Source: Corynebacterium lemuris
GTDB lineage: Bacteria > Actinomycetota > Actinomycetes > Mycobacteriales > Mycobacteriaceae
Reading direction: 5' to 3'
Length of the DNA: 64,000 nt
NCBI RefSeq assembly: GCF_024919295.1
Contig: NZ_JANWTC010000001.1
Location: 372,001-436,000, forward strand
The notes beneath the pieces were generated by a model. The model ran no database searches, was not told the DNA's origin, and saw only the letters and a program-made list of their open reading frames with translations. Shown one piece after another: positions 43,492 to 52,889 of the stretch (its first letter is position 1; each line of letters begins with the position of its first letter). The translations under genes were made by a program, and so were the position numbers.

Positions 43492-43501
43492 ACTCAGGGG
43501 C
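43489..43501 (+). promoter_or_regulatory. Candidate internal menG promoter built on a stop codon (TAGACT)
   Basis: TAGACT uses the TAG stop of mgtA and ends 7 nt before the GTG of menG at 43502. Confidence 0.35.
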
Positions 43502-44191
43502 GTGGCTAAGGCAGACCTGGACAAGAAACCCTTCGACGTCGCGTCAATGTTCGACGACGTCGGGGCGAAATACGACCTGACCAACACGATCCTGTCCTTC
43601 GGGCAGGACGCCCGCTGGCGCCGGCGTACCCGCGAGCGCCTGCAGCTGAAGCCGGGGGAGCGGGTCCTCGATCTGGCGGCCGGCACGGCCGTGTCCACGG
43701 TGGAGCTGGCGAAATCGGGGGCGTGGTGTGTGGCCTGCGACTTCTCCCAGGGCATGCTCGCCGCCGGGCGGGACCGGGATGTGCCGAAGGTCGTCGGTGA
43801 CGGCATGCAGCTGCCTTTCGCGGACAACTCCTTCGATGCGGTGACGATCTCCTACGGCCTGCGCAACATCCACGACCACGAGGCCGGTCTACGCGAGATG
43901 GCCCGGGTGACCAGGCCGGGTGGCCGGCTGACCATCGCGGAGTTCTCCACCCCGGTGGTGCCGGTCTTCGGCACGGTGTACAAGGAATACCTCATGCGCC
44001 TGCTGCCGCAGGTTGCACGCATGGTCTCCTCCAACCCGGAGGCCTACATCTACCTCGCCGAGTCGATCCGCGCGTGGCCGGACCAGGAGGGTCTGGCGCA
44101 GGTGATCAACGACAACGGCTGGGCGGACGCAGGCTGGCAGAATCTCAGCCTCGGCATCGTGGCCCTGCACTCGGCCGTCAAGCCGCGGTAG
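43502..44191 (+). CDS. menG: Demethylmenaquinone methyltransferase
   Basis: 229-residue SAM-dependent methyltransferase of the UbiE/MenG family. N-terminal [23 protein letters not shown]-binding [20 protein letters not shown], and the UbiE signature region [27 protein letters not shown] stretch are present, plus [20 protein letters not shown]. It performs the last step of menaquinone synthesis. Its 3' end overlaps the convergent menJ gene by 14 nt. Confidence 0.93.
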   Translation: MAKADLDKKPFDVASMFDDVGAKYDLTNTILSFGQDARWRRRTRERLQLKPGERVLDLAAGTAVSTVELAKSGAWCVACDFSQGMLAAGRDRDVPKVVGDGMQLPFADNSFDAVTISYGLRNIHDHEAGLREMARVTRPGGRLTIAEFSTPVVPVFGTVYKEYLMRLLPQVARMVSSNPEAYIYLAESIRAWPDQEGLAQVINDNGWADAGWQNLSLGIVALHSAVKPR

Positions 44192-45434
44192 CCCACAGCG
44201 GGGTGTCACGGCGCATCCTGGATACCGCAGAGCCGGCGGTCCGCCAGGCCCGGGCGATGAGGTCGCGGTCCTCGTCGGTGATGAGGTTGCCCATCAGACG
44301 GGTGGCGGCCGGCATGATCGCCGCGCCGACCGGGCCGCGCAATCCGAGGGGGCCGACCAGCGGCAGGAACCTGGGGTAGGTGAGCAGCCGGGCGGCGGTG
44401 CGGGCCAGCAGGAAGGCCTCGCCGTAGGTCTCCCGCAGTACGTGCGGCCACACGAGGGTGAGATCACGGCCGGGCCGCAGCAGGTCCACGGCCATCTCGG
44501 CGGATTCCATGCCGTAGTCGATGCCCTCGCCGTTGAGGGGGTTGACCAGGGCGGCGGCGTCGCCGATGAGCAGCCAGTTCGCGCCCGCCACGTTGGAGAC
44601 GGCCCCGCCCATGGGCAGCAGCGCGGAGGCGATGTCCTGCTCGGGCCCGAGGCCCCATTCCGCGCGGCGCTGCGCGGCGTAGTGCGAGAGCAGCCGCTTC
44701 GTGTTCACTTTCGCGGGGCGGGAGTCAGTGGACAGGGCACCGGCGCCGAGGTTCACCCGCCCGTCACCCAGGGGGAAGATCCAGCCGTAGCCGGGCTGGA
44801 CGGTGCCGTCGGTGTCCCGCAGCTCCACGTGGGAGTGGATCCAGGGCTCCTGCGACATCGCCGAGGTGCAGTAGGACCGTGCCGCGATGCCGTAGACCTC
44901 CCCCCGGTGCCACTGCCGGCCCAGCAGTTTGCCGAAGGTCGAACGCACTCCGTCCGCCACCAGCAGCCAGCGGGGACGCACCTGCTTCTCGACGCCCCCG
45001 TGACGCACCGTCACCACATCCACGCGGGATCCCGCGAACTGCACGCCGGTGGCCGTCGCGTCCTCCCACAGCGTGGCGCCCCGGGCCACGGCGGTGCGTA
45101 CCAGCAGGTGGTCGAATTCCGTGCGCGGCATCGCCGAACCCCGCGTGCCGTAGTGACCCTCCGGCCAGGGGGCGGTGACCGAGCCGCCGAAGCCGTGCAG
45201 CTTCAACCCCTTGTTGTGGTAATCCGAGGTCACCGCCTCCGCCAGACCGAGCTTCCCCAGCTGGTGGACAGCACGCGGGGTGAGCCCGTCGCCGCAGGTC
45301 TTGTCGCGGGGGAAGGAGGCGGCGTCGAGAAGCAGGACCTCGTGCCCCGCCTCCGCGGCGTGGACCGCCGCGGCGGAACCTGCGGGCCCCGCACCGACAA
45401 TGAGGACATCGACAGAACCCACGTTTCCACTCAT
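44178..45434 (-). CDS. menJ: Menaquinone reductase (geranylgeranyl reductase family)
   Basis: 418-residue flavoprotein. The FAD motif is [20 protein letters not shown], followed by [20 protein letters not shown], and the second FAD region is [20 protein letters not shown]. In mycobacteria MenJ, encoded next to a polyprenyl diphosphate synthase gene, saturates one isoprene unit of menaquinone; the same neighbourhood is found here. Start ATG 45434 was taken as upstream residues lack a ribosome-binding site. Confidence 0.87.
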   Translation of the reverse strand: MSGNVGSVDVLIVGAGPAGSAAAVHAAEAGHEVLLLDAASFPRDKTCGDGLTPRAVHQLGKLGLAEAVTSDYHNKGLKLHGFGGSVTAPWPEGHYGTRGSAMPRTEFDHLLVRTAVARGATLWEDATATGVQFAGSRVDVVTVRHGGVEKQVRPRWLLVADGVRSTFGKLLGRQWHRGEVYGIAARSYCTSAMSQEPWIHSHVELRDTDGTVQPGYGWIFPLGDGRVNLGAGALSTDSRPAKVNTKRLLSHYAAQRRAEWGLGPEQDIASALLPMGGAVSNVAGANWLLIGDAAALVNPLNGEGIDYGMESAEMAVDLLRPGRDLTLVWPHVLRETYGEAFLLARTAARLLTYPRFLPLVGPLGLRGPVGAAIMPAATRLMGNLITDEDRDLIARAWRTAGSAVSRMRRDTPLWATAA

Positions 45435-45545
45435 GCACCCTATTGTGGCATTCCAGCCCACCCCTGAGTACGGGGTGGGCCCTCTTTGGACTACGGTTGA
45501 GTGCGATCATCCCCACCGTCAGACCGCTGCAAGGACACTTCCGAC

Positions 45546-46562
45546 ATGACCAACGGCACCACCTATCAGACCACTCCCGCCGGGCACGTGGATCTGGGAG
45601 ACGCCGGGCTCAACGAGCGCATCGCCACCGGAATGGACGCGGTGGAGGTCCTGTTGCGCGAGGAGCTGGCGAAAGGCGAGGATTTCCTCGCCGACAAGGT
45701 CACCCACCTCATGAACGCGGGCGGCAAACGCTTCCGCCCCATGATGACACTGCTGGCCTCCCAGTACGGCCCGAAGGCAGGTTCCCCGAACGTGGTCAAG
45801 GCCGCGGCCGTGCTCGAGACGGTGCACCTGGCCACCCTCTACCACGATGACGTCATGGACGAGGCGGAGCTGCGTCGCGGCGTCGAGTCCGCCAACGCCC
45901 GCTGGGACAATTCCGTCGCCATCCTCGCCGGTGACATCCTCTTCGCCCACGCCTCCCGGATCATGAGCGAACTGGACACCCATACCGTGGGGCACTTCGC
46001 GCAGACCTTCCAGGACCTGGTCACCGGCCAGATGCGGGAGACCATCGGCGCGGAGGGGCGCGACCCCGTCGAGCACTACATGGACGTCATCCGTGAGAAG
46101 ACAGCCGTGCTCATCGCCTCCTGCGGGCACCTCGGCGCCTACCACGCCGGGGCCAGTGAGGAACACGCCGACGCCCTGATGAAGATCGGCGCCGCCATCG
46201 GCATGATCTTCCAGATCGTCGACGACATCATCGACATCTTCTCCGCGCACGAGCAGTCCGGCAAGACGCCGGGGACGGATCTGCGCGAAGGTGTGTTCAC
46301 CCTCCCCGTGCTCTACGCACTGCAGGAGGAGGGCGAGGTCGGGGACGAGCTCCGTGGGTTGCTCACCGGTCCACTCACCGAGGACGCGGACGTGGACCGC
46401 GCGCTCGAGCTGCTCAGCCGCTCCCAGGGGCGCCGACGCGCGCTCGACGACGTCCACCGCTATCTCGCCGAGGCTGAGGCCCAGATGGACCGCCTCCCGG
46501 CCAACGCGGCCACCACCGCCCTGCGGCGGCTGGCCAAATTCACCATCCAGCGCGTGGGTTAG
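45546..46562 (+). CDS. grcC: Polyprenyl diphosphate synthase
   Basis: 338-residue trans-isoprenyl diphosphate synthase. The two aspartate-rich motifs are TLYHDDVMDEAELRRG and FQIVDDIIDIFSAHEQSGK, with GGKRFRPMMTLLAS upstream. The residues before the first motif are not very bulky, consistent with a long-chain product used for the menaquinone side chain. AAGGACACTTCCGAC precedes ATG 45546; the upstream ATG 45501 has no such site. It is divergent from menJ. Confidence 0.9.
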   Translation: MTNGTTYQTTPAGHVDLGDAGLNERIATGMDAVEVLLREELAKGEDFLADKVTHLMNAGGKRFRPMMTLLASQYGPKAGSPNVVKAAAVLETVHLATLYHDDVMDEAELRRGVESANARWDNSVAILAGDILFAHASRIMSELDTHTVGHFAQTFQDLVTGQMRETIGAEGRDPVEHYMDVIREKTAVLIASCGHLGAYHAGASEEHADALMKIGAAIGMIFQIVDDIIDIFSAHEQSGKTPGTDLREGVFTLPVLYALQEEGEVGDELRGLLTGPLTEDADVDRALELLSRSQGRRRALDDVHRYLAEAEAQMDRLPANAATTALRRLAKFTIQRVG

Positions 46563-46644
46563 CTCCGGTTAGGGCGGTTGACCTGCCGATTTGCTAGCTG
46601 GTCGGTAGGTCGTAGTAGAGTATGTCACGCACCATGCGGTGCAC

Positions 46645-46727
46645 GCCAGGTTGCCCGAGCGGCCAATGGGAGCGGACTGTAAATCCGCCGGCTCACGCCT
46701 ACACAAGTTCGAATCTTGTACCTGGCA
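46645..46727 (+). tRNA. tRNA-Tyr (anticodon GTA)
   Basis: Acceptor GCCAGGT pairs with ACCTGGC. The anticodon loop reads CTGTAAA, giving GTA, and the molecule has the long variable arm of class II tRNAs and a TTCGAATC T-loop. TAGAGT upstream at about 46615 could be the -10 box. Confidence 0.93.
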
Positions 46728-46734
46728 CACTTCA

Positions 46735-46765
46735 GACCCACCTGAACCTCTGGTTCAGGTGGGTC
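46735..46765 (+). terminator. Terminator after tRNA-Tyr
   Basis: A perfect 14-bp stem (46735-46748 with 46752-46765) with a 3-nt loop is followed by TTTTCC. Confidence 0.9.
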
Positions 46766-46769
46766 TTTT

Positions 46770-47137
46770 CCATTCCGGAACTTAACCCGGATGTGGCCCG
46801 GCAGCGGCATGACCTTCCGTGGATAGGTCTTGTCGGCCAGGTCCGGTGCGTTAGTTTCCCTCACGTATATCGCAGGTGGTGGGGTGCGGCGGGGGAGTGG
46901 GATCCCGTGGGATGCATGTCGGGGCCTAACGCACGGGGCCAGAGCCGGCAGGAATCCGCGGGGGCCGTCGGAGTCTCGCCACGGCGGCATCCGTGCATGC
47001 CTCAAACAGTGCCTTTGAGGTGCCTGGAAACATGGTCTGAACTGGCGATTTGTGTATGTACGACAAGTAGGGTTAATCTGTTCAAGGCTTCAACGGAGCG
47101 GGTCAGAGAGAATCTGGCCGCAGGTCCTGGAAGCTAA
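46770..47137. other. Intergenic region, no gene seen
   Basis: 368 bp between the tRNA-Tyr terminator and tRNA-Thr. Short frames on both strands lack ribosome-binding sites. TAGGGT at about 47069 could be a -10 box for the tRNA-Thr/Met/Trp group. Confidence 0.4.
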
Positions 47138-47210
47138 GCCCCCTTAGCTCAGTCGGTAGAGTGTCTCCATGGTAAGGAGAAGGTCATCAGTTCGATTCTG
47201 ATAGGGGGCT
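47138..47210 (+). tRNA. tRNA-Thr (anticodon GGT)
   Basis: Acceptor GCCCCCT pairs with AGGGGGC. The anticodon stem TCTCC/GGAGA encloses ATGGTAA, so the anticodon is GGT. The T-arm contains GTTCGATTC. Confidence 0.92.
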
Positions 47211-47277
47211 CTGTTTCTTTTCTCCCTCGGTCGCAGGGCAAACCGTCGGTGGCTGGGGAAGTGTGAAACTGCCACCA

Positions 47278-47349
47278 GGCGGTGTAGCTCAGTGGTAGAG
47301 CAAGCGACTCATAATCGCTGTGTCGCGGGTTCAATTCCCGCCATCGCTA
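47278..47349 (+). tRNA. tRNA-Met (elongator, anticodon CAT)
   Basis: The anticodon stem AGCGA/TCGCT encloses CTCATAA, giving CAT. The acceptor GGCGGTG pairs with CATCGCT using two G-U pairs, and the T-arm reads GCGGGTTCAATTCCCGC. G-U at position 1-72 and lack of the initiator GGG/CCC anticodon stem favour the elongator. Confidence 0.88.
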
Positions 47350-47429
47350 CCGGTTTGCCGGACAGCGGGTACTTTCTAAAAGAATTGCCTGTCTGGTAGG
47401 GTGAGCCGTGCTGTTGAATCAGCGCACCA

Positions 47430-47502
<73 letters not shown>

Positions 47503-47508
47503 CCGATA

Positions 47509-47544
47509 CGGGCCGGCACTGAGATGATCCTCAGTGCCGGCCCG
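47509..47544 (+). terminator. Terminator after tRNA-Trp
   Basis: A 15-bp perfect stem (47509-47523 with 47530-47544) with a 6-nt loop, followed by TTCTGCTT, lies upstream of secE. Confidence 0.82.
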
Positions 47545-47619
47545 TTCTGCTTGCCGGGGCAACCCCTCTGGTAAGCTCAACGGAGTTCTGAACACGAGAC
47601 ATCTTTTGCGAGGAGAGCT

Positions 47620-47946
47620 GTGACCGATCAGCAGCCCAACCAGTCCGGTGCGGCCCGTCCGACGGGTAAGCGTCAGATGGCAGGTGTTGGCACCACCACG
47701 ACCTCGTCTTCGTATGAGGCCAAGCGGGTCGCCAGGACTGGTCCGGAGGATGAGAAGCCGGGTGGTGGTGTCGCCAGCTTCCTGCCCGAGGTTGTCTCGG
47801 AGATGCGGAAGGTCATTTGGCCGACCGCCCGCCAGATGGTGGTCTACACCCTGGTGGTCTTCGCCTTCCTCATCGTGGTGACTGCGCTGGTGTCCGGTGT
47901 GGACTTCGTCGCAGGTCTCGGAGTTGAGAAGATCCTCACCCCTTAG
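47620..47946 (+). CDS. secE: Preprotein translocase subunit SecE
   Basis: 108-residue SecE. The C-terminal half holds the conserved amphipathic and membrane segments: FLPEVVSEMRKVIWPTARQM then VVYTLVVFAFLIVVTALVSG. The N-terminal half is polar and longer than the E. coli core homology region. It forms the SecYEG channel with SecY and SecG. GTG start with GGAGAG upstream. TAAGCT at about 47571 may be its -10 box. Confidence 0.93.
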   Translation: MTDQQPNQSGAARPTGKRQMAGVGTTTTSSSYEAKRVARTGPEDEKPGGGVASFLPEVVSEMRKVIWPTARQMVVYTLVVFAFLIVVTALVSGVDFVAGLGVEKILTP

Positions 47947-47970
47947 GTACAGTCTTCACCATCAGATTTC

Positions 47971-48007
47971 ATCCCGCCGCGCCCTCCAGGGTCGGCGGGA
48001 TTATTCA
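47971..48007 (+). terminator. Hairpin between secE and nusG
   Basis: ATCCCGCCG (47971-47979) pairs with CGGCGGGAT (47993-48001), with an inner CCCT/AGGG, followed by TATTCATT. A TAAACT box at about 48022 suggests that nusG also has its own promoter. Confidence 0.6.
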
Positions 48008-48072
48008 TTGGCCGCGGCCGGTAAACTGACCTGAAACGGCCTTTCCGAGTTGCCCTACACATCTGGAGCATC

Positions 48073-48915
48073 ATGAGCGAAGAATTCGCATCCGAGAACA
48101 TTTCCGAGACCACCGACCCCACCGAGCTGCTCGACGACAGCCAGGAAGGCGCCGAGGAAGCCCTCGCCGCCGAGCCTGTCGCCCTGGAGGAGGAGCCGCA
48201 GCAGACCGAGGAGACCTCTCTCGCCGCGGCTGCCGCCGCCCTGGGTGACACGACCGAAGAGGATGCAGAGGCGGAGTACCGTCGCCGTCTACGTGAGTAC
48301 ACCCGTGAGCTGAAGAAGCAGCCGGGTGACTGGTACATCATCCAGTGCTACTCGGGCTACGAGAACAAGGTGAAGACCAACCTCGACATGCGTGCCCAGA
48401 CCCTGGAGGTCGAGGAGTACATCTACGATGTCGTCGTCCCGATCGAGCAGGTCATCGAAATCAAGGACGGCAAGCGCAAGATGGTCAAGCGCAAGCTGCT
48501 GCCGGGCTACGTCCTGGTCCGCATGGAGATGAACGACAAGGCCTGGTCCGTCGTCCGTGACACCCCGGGTGTGACCAGCTTCGTGGGCAACGAGGGCAAC
48601 GCCACCGTGGTGAAGCACCGCGACGTCGCGAAGTTCCTCATGCCGAAGGAGGCCACCGTCGAGGGTGAGGCCGCAGCCGTCACCGCCGACGGGGAGAAGG
48701 TCGTCGCCATGCCGGAGGAGCAGTCGAAGGCGACCGTCGCGATCGACTTCGAGGTCGGCGAGGCCGTCACCATCCTCACCGGCGCCCTGGCGTCGGTGTC
48801 CGCGACGATCTCCGAGATCGATCCGGCCACCGGCAAGATCCAGGCCCTGGTCTCCATCTTCGGCCGTGAGACCCCGGTGGAGCTGACCTCCGACCAGATC
48901 GAGAAGATCAGCTAG
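48073..48915 (+). CDS. nusG: Transcription termination/antitermination factor NusG
   Basis: 280-residue NusG. An acidic N-terminal extension of about 75 residues (Ala/Glu-rich), typical of actinobacteria, precedes the NGN domain (DWYIIQCYSGYENKVKTNLD) and the C-terminal KOW domain (VGEAVTILTGALASVSATIS). It binds RNA polymerase and links it to Rho or the ribosome. A loop insert (KEATVEGEAAAVTADGEKVV) separates the two domains. Confidence 0.95.
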   Translation: MSEEFASENISETTDPTELLDDSQEGAEEALAAEPVALEEEPQQTEETSLAAAAAALGDTTEEDAEAEYRRRLREYTRELKKQPGDWYIIQCYSGYENKVKTNLDMRAQTLEVEEYIYDVVVPIEQVIEIKDGKRKMVKRKLLPGYVLVRMEMNDKAWSVVRDTPGVTSFVGNEGNATVVKHRDVAKFLMPKEATVEGEAAAVTADGEKVVAMPEEQSKATVAIDFEVGEAVTILTGALASVSATISEIDPATGKIQALVSIFGRETPVELTSDQIEKIS

Positions 48916-49132
48916 GGGACGGCTCCGCGCCCATTTGGGGGCGGGCGACCTCGTGCCGTAGTGTGGACCGGTGCGCACTGGCCTGTATCAGTGCGCACCG
49001 ATCAAACATTCATCCCCGGTGGCCGGGATACGTGGAGACCCAGCGGAAATCAGCTGGTAGCGGGGCCCGGCATCCGGACGGTGGCCGTCATCATCGTGAC
49101 GGTCCGCCGGTACCACGGAACGAGGTAATTCG

Positions 49133-49567
49133 ATGGCTCCCAAGAAGAAGAAGGTCACTGGCCTCATCAAACTGCAGATCGATGCTGGCGCCGCCAACCC
49201 GGCTCCGCCGGTCGGCCCTGCCCTCGGTGCCCATGGTGTCAACATCATGGAGTTCTGCAAGGCCTACAACGCAGCAACCGAGTCCCAGCGAGGCAACGTC
49301 GTGCCGGTGGAGATCACCGTCTACGAGGACCGCAGCTTCGACTTCAAGCTGAAGACCCCGCCGGCCGCCAAGCTGCTGCTGAAGGCCGCCGGCCTGCAGA
49401 AGGGCTCCGGCGTCCCGCACACCGAGAAGGTCGGCAAGGTCACCATGACCCAGGTCAGGGAGATCGCCGAAACCAAGAAGGAAGACCTCAACGCCCGCGA
49501 CATCGAGGCTGCCGCCAAGATCGTCGCCGGTACCGCCCGCTCCATGGGTATCGAGGTCGAGGGTTAA
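49133..49567 (+). CDS. rplK: 50S ribosomal protein L11
   Basis: 144-residue L11. N-terminal [40 protein letters not shown], and the C-terminal rRNA-binding domain ending [18 protein letters not shown]. It binds the GTPase-associated region of 23S rRNA. The 217-bp upstream gap holds TAGTGT at about 48959 as a possible -10 box and a small CGCCC/GGGCG hairpin. Confidence 0.97.
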   Translation: MAPKKKKVTGLIKLQIDAGAANPAPPVGPALGAHGVNIMEFCKAYNAATESQRGNVVPVEITVYEDRSFDFKLKTPPAAKLLLKAAGLQKGSGVPHTEKVGKVTMTQVREIAETKKEDLNARDIEAAAKIVAGTARSMGIEVEG

Positions 49568-49655
49568 TCCCTCATCTTCCACTGAAGAACTGACTGTGGC
49601 AGGGCCGGCTCGGCCCGCCTGACCACACCAATCCCTCCCAAGAAGGAATTGCATA

Positions 49656-50366
49656 ATGAGCAAGAACTCCAAGGCATACAAGGCCGCCGCTGAGCTGGTC
49701 GACAAGTCCCGCGAATACGCACCGCTCGAGGCCGCGAAGCTGATCAAGGAGACCTCCTCCAAGAACTTCGACTCCACCGTCGACGTCGCCATCCGCCTGG
49801 GCGTTGACCCGCGTAAGGCTGACCAGCTGGTCCGTGGCACCGTCTCCCTGCCGCACGGCACCGGTAAGACCGTGCGTGTCGCCGTCTTCGCCGCCGGCGA
49901 GAAGGCCACCGAGGCACAGGAGGCCGGCGCCGACATCGTGGGCACCGACGAGCTGATCGAGCAGATCACCTCCGGCACCATCGACTTCGACGTCGCCATC
50001 GCCACCCCGGACCAGATGGCCAAGGTCGGCCGCGTCGCCCGCGTGCTGGGCCCGCGTGGTCTGATGCCGAACCCGAAGACCGGCACCGTCACCACCGACG
50101 TCGCCAAGGCTGTCGCCGAGGTCAAGGGCGGCAAGATCTCCTTCCGCGTGGACAAGGCATCCAACCTGCACGCCGCCATCGGCAAGGCATCCTTCGACGA
50201 GAAGGCCCTGGCTGAGAACTACGGCGCGCTGCTGGACGAGCTGCTTCGTATCAAGCCGTCCTCCGCCAAGGGTATCTACCTGAAGAAGATCACCCTCTCC
50301 TCCACCAACGGCCCGGGTGTCCCGGTCGATTCTTCGGTGCAGAAGAACTACGCCGGCGAGGCCTAA
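49656..50366 (+). CDS. rplA: 50S ribosomal protein L1
   Basis: 236-residue L1 with [42 protein letters not shown] and the signature [20 protein letters not shown]. It forms the L1 stalk and often represses its own operon by binding the leader. AAGGAATTGC precedes the ATG; 88 bp separate it from rplK. A strong terminator follows. Confidence 0.97.
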   Translation: MSKNSKAYKAAAELVDKSREYAPLEAAKLIKETSSKNFDSTVDVAIRLGVDPRKADQLVRGTVSLPHGTGKTVRVAVFAAGEKATEAQEAGADIVGTDELIEQITSGTIDFDVAIATPDQMAKVGRVARVLGPRGLMPNPKTGTVTTDVAKAVAEVKGGKISFRVDKASNLHAAIGKASFDEKALAENYGALLDELLRIKPSSAKGIYLKKITLSSTNGPGVPVDSSVQKNYAGEA

Positions 50367-50384
50367 GCCTCCGGCTGCTTCTCG

Positions 50385-50423
50385 ACGCCCCGTTGCTTCC
50401 GGCAGGAAGCGACGGGGCGTTTT
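50385..50423 (+). terminator. Terminator after rplA
   Basis: A 16-bp stem with one mismatch (50385-50400 with 50405-50420) and a GGCA loop is followed by TTTCTG. Confidence 0.9.
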
Positions 50424-50693
50424 CTGCTGCGTAGGTCATTGACGTGGTCGGGGAGCTAAACTACGGTCGTATACAGGCCGGAATCCGCTGGCCCGGGACA
50501 TATAACGCGCCGAAAGGGAGGCGACCTGATGGGTGTGCAGCTAAGGCAACCGCAGTTACAGGTACGCCCCGTCGGTCCCGCAGCGGATCTTTGAATATCC
50601 TGCGGACCGACGCGCCCATCCAGGGCGGGAGGACCGGTCCGCAGCCATGCCCCAGCCGTTTCCTTCTGCCACCGACCGGAGAAGGAGAACACC
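50421..50693 (+). promoter_or_regulatory. rtcB promoter and long leader
   Basis: TTGACG at 50440-50445 and TACGGT 17 bp later can form a promoter, leaving a leader of about 220 nt. The leader has a hairpin near 50580-50604 (GCAGCGGAT with ATCCTGC) and no gene. Whether it is a structured regulatory RNA cannot be judged by eye. Confidence 0.35.
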
Positions 50694-52817
50694 ATGTCCG
50701 CCCGCCGCCGCCCCAGGGCGCCGATCCGGCGCAACCTCGCGCCCCACGCCCCCAAGGTCATCAACTTCGCCAGCCACATCGAGCAGGGGACTCTCGACCA
50801 GGCCGAGCAGCTGGCCTCGATGCCCTTCGTCTGGCCGCATGTCGCACTGATGCCGGACGCCCACGTGGGCCTGGGGTCTGCAGTGGGCACCGTCTTCGGG
50901 ACGGTCGATGCTGTGATTCCGTCCGCGGTCGGCGTTGACATCGGCTGTTTTGTCGGTGAAACCAAGGTCCCGCTTCTCGATGGTCGACAGAAAACCCTCA
51001 GGCAGCTGACCGAAGAGGGAGGAATCCACTGGGTCTACTCCCTCGACAAAGACCACAACATCGTCGCCGGACGGGCCACCGCCCTCAAGACCCGCACCAA
51101 CGCTGGACTGATGAGCGTGACCGTCTCCGGTGGTGAGGAAATCGTCTGCACGCCCGACCACCAGTTCATGCTCAACGACGGCACGTATCGCGAGGCAAAG
51201 GACCTCAAATTCAATGACAGCCTCATGCCCCTCTATCGCAGGTGGCAGACCCGCGACGGATATGAAAGCGTCAGCACCGGCAGGGGGCGTTCGCGACAGA
51301 CCCACACCATGATCTACGAGGCGTTCAACGGTCCCCTCCCCGAAGGGCACGTCGTCGACCATGAGAACCACATGCATTTCGACAACCGACCGGAAAGCCC
51401 GGTGGACATGGAGAGCGGCGAACACTCGCGCCACCACCGATCAGTGGGTCACTCCTTCACCAACCACTCCACAGAGCTCCAGGAACTCCGCCTTGCCGGG
51501 ATTAAGCGTCGTACCGAAGACCCCGAACAGAGGCAGAAGACGGCCGGGGTCGGGACCGCAGACATTGTCACCTACATGGAGTCCAATCCGGAGCATCTCA
51601 AGGAGTCGGTAGCCGATAATGGAAAGCGTGGGGCGCCCTGTCTGACTAAGTTCAACACTTCCCCCCGCTCCTGCGATGAATGTGGCGAGGTGGCAAAGAA
51701 CCCGGCCGCTCTGCGATGGCACAAGGTACGCGAGCACTCCAGCAACCATAAGGTCACCGGGATTGAGCATCTGGAACGCCGTGAGGATGTCTACTGTCTA
51801 CAGGTCGAAGAACACAATAATTTCGCACTGGCCGCCGGAGTATTCGTCCACAACTGCGGAATGATCGGTGTACGCACCGGCTTCACCGCCGAGGACATCA
51901 GGCGCCGGGACCTGAAGCAGCTGCGCGACACACTTGAGGCGACCATTCCGCTGTCCCCGGGAAACTACAACGACTGGGCCCTGGCCGGGACGACCGCCGA
52001 TACCCGCACCCGGGAACTGGCGGAACTGGCCGAACTCACCGACGTCGACCTCAGCCACTCGCCGAAGTGGCGTCAGCAGCTGGGTTCGCTGGGCGGCGGC
52101 AACCACTTCATCGAACTGTGCCTGGACGAGGAGGAGTCAGTGTGGATGTTCCTCCACTCCGGTTCCCGCGGGGTGGGCAATAAAATCGCCCGCAAGCACA
52201 TCACCGTGGCGCAGGAGCAGTGTGAGAAGTACTGGATCCCGCTGCCCCATCCCGACCTGGCCTACCTCGTGGCCGAGACCCCGGAATTCGACTCCTACCT
52301 GGCGGACCTGGACTGGGCACAGCGTTTCGCCTGGCTCAACCGGGAGGAGATGATGGACCGCTTCGCCACCGCGCTGTCGGAGTTCGTGGGCCGGGAGGTT
52401 AAGGAAATTGAGAGAGTGAACTGCCACCACAATTACACGGTGGAGGAGTACCACTATGACCGCCGGGTGTGGGTGACCCGCAAGGGTGCGGTCCGCGCCC
52501 GGGAGGGCGACACCGCGCTGATCCCCGGTTCCATGGGGACAGCCTCCTATGTGGTGGCGGGGAAAGGGCATGCTCCCGCGTTCCACAGCGCCCCGCACGG
52601 CGCGGGGCGCCGGCTGTCACGTACCCAGGCGAAAGAGCAGTTCACCGCTGCGGATCTGGAACGGCGGATGAAGGGCATCGTCTACCGGCCGGGCAAGGAG
52701 TGGGTGGATGAGATCCCGGACGCCTACAAGAACATCGACCGCGTCATGCAGGACGCGGAACCGATGGTGGAGATCCGCCACCGCCTGCGTCAGATCCTCA
52801 ACGTCAAGGGCACCTGA
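50694..52817 (+). CDS. rtcB: RtcB RNA ligase precursor with in-frame intein
   Basis: 707-residue precursor. The exteins (residues 1-84 and 388-707) give a 404-residue RtcB, a GTP- and Mn-dependent ligase that joins 2',3'-cyclic phosphate or 3'-phosphate ends to 5'-OH RNA. The intein interrupts the metal-site motif GVDIG-CGM immediately before its cysteine. Other active-site segments are SLGGGNHFIELC, HSGSRGVGNKIARKH and the guanylylated histidine in SAPHGAGRRLSRTQ. GGAGAAGGAGAACACC precedes the ATG. No archease or rtcA gene lies nearby. The gene is within the block between the two ribosomal-protein operons. Confidence 0.93.
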   Translation: MSARRRPRAPIRRNLAPHAPKVINFASHIEQGTLDQAEQLASMPFVWPHVALMPDAHVGLGSAVGTVFGTVDAVIPSAVGVDIGCFVGETKVPLLDGRQKTLRQLTEEGGIHWVYSLDKDHNIVAGRATALKTRTNAGLMSVTVSGGEEIVCTPDHQFMLNDGTYREAKDLKFNDSLMPLYRRWQTRDGYESVSTGRGRSRQTHTMIYEAFNGPLPEGHVVDHENHMHFDNRPESPVDMESGEHSRHHRSVGHSFTNHSTELQELRLAGIKRRTEDPEQRQKTAGVGTADIVTYMESNPEHLKESVADNGKRGAPCLTKFNTSPRSCDECGEVAKNPAALRWHKVREHSSNHKVTGIEHLERREDVYCLQVEEHNNFALAAGVFVHNCGMIGVRTGFTAEDIRRRDLKQLRDTLEATIPLSPGNYNDWALAGTTADTRTRELAELAELTDVDLSHSPKWRQQLGSLGGGNHFIELCLDEEESVWMFLHSGSRGVGNKIARKHITVAQEQCEKYWIPLPHPDLAYLVAETPEFDSYLADLDWAQRFAWLNREEMMDRFATALSEFVGREVKEIERVNCHHNYTVEEYHYDRRVWVTRKGAVRAREGDTALIPGSMGTASYVVAGKGHAPAFHSAPHGAGRRLSRTQAKEQFTAADLERRMKGIVYRPGKEWVDEIPDAYKNIDRVMQDAEPMVEIRHRLRQILNVKGT
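50946..51854 (+). other. Intein with HNH homing endonuclease inside rtcB
   Basis: 303-residue intein beginning with Cys85 (CFVGETKVPLLDG, block A) and ending AAGVFVHN before the +1 Cys of the extein. Block B is EEIVCTPDHQFML with the TxxH histidine, and the block F region is VYCLQVEEHNNFALA. The centre holds an HNH-type endonuclease stretch (GHVVDHENHMHFDNRPES) and a C2-x12-H-x4-H zinc-finger-like motif (CDEC ... HKVREH). All splicing residues are present, so splicing and homing are both plausible. Base composition is more AT-rich than in the exteins. Confidence 0.92.
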
Positions 52818-52889
52818 GCCGGCCCACCATCTCTCAGGTAAGCCTGTACTTGCTGGTGGGAACAGGTTTTCTGGCCGATACTGAGGGAC

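Noticed and set aside
50470..50693. tRNA-like or Y-RNA-like structure in the rtcB leader
   Set aside because: A TTTGAATAT stretch resembles a T-loop, but no full T-arm or acceptor pairing could be drawn.
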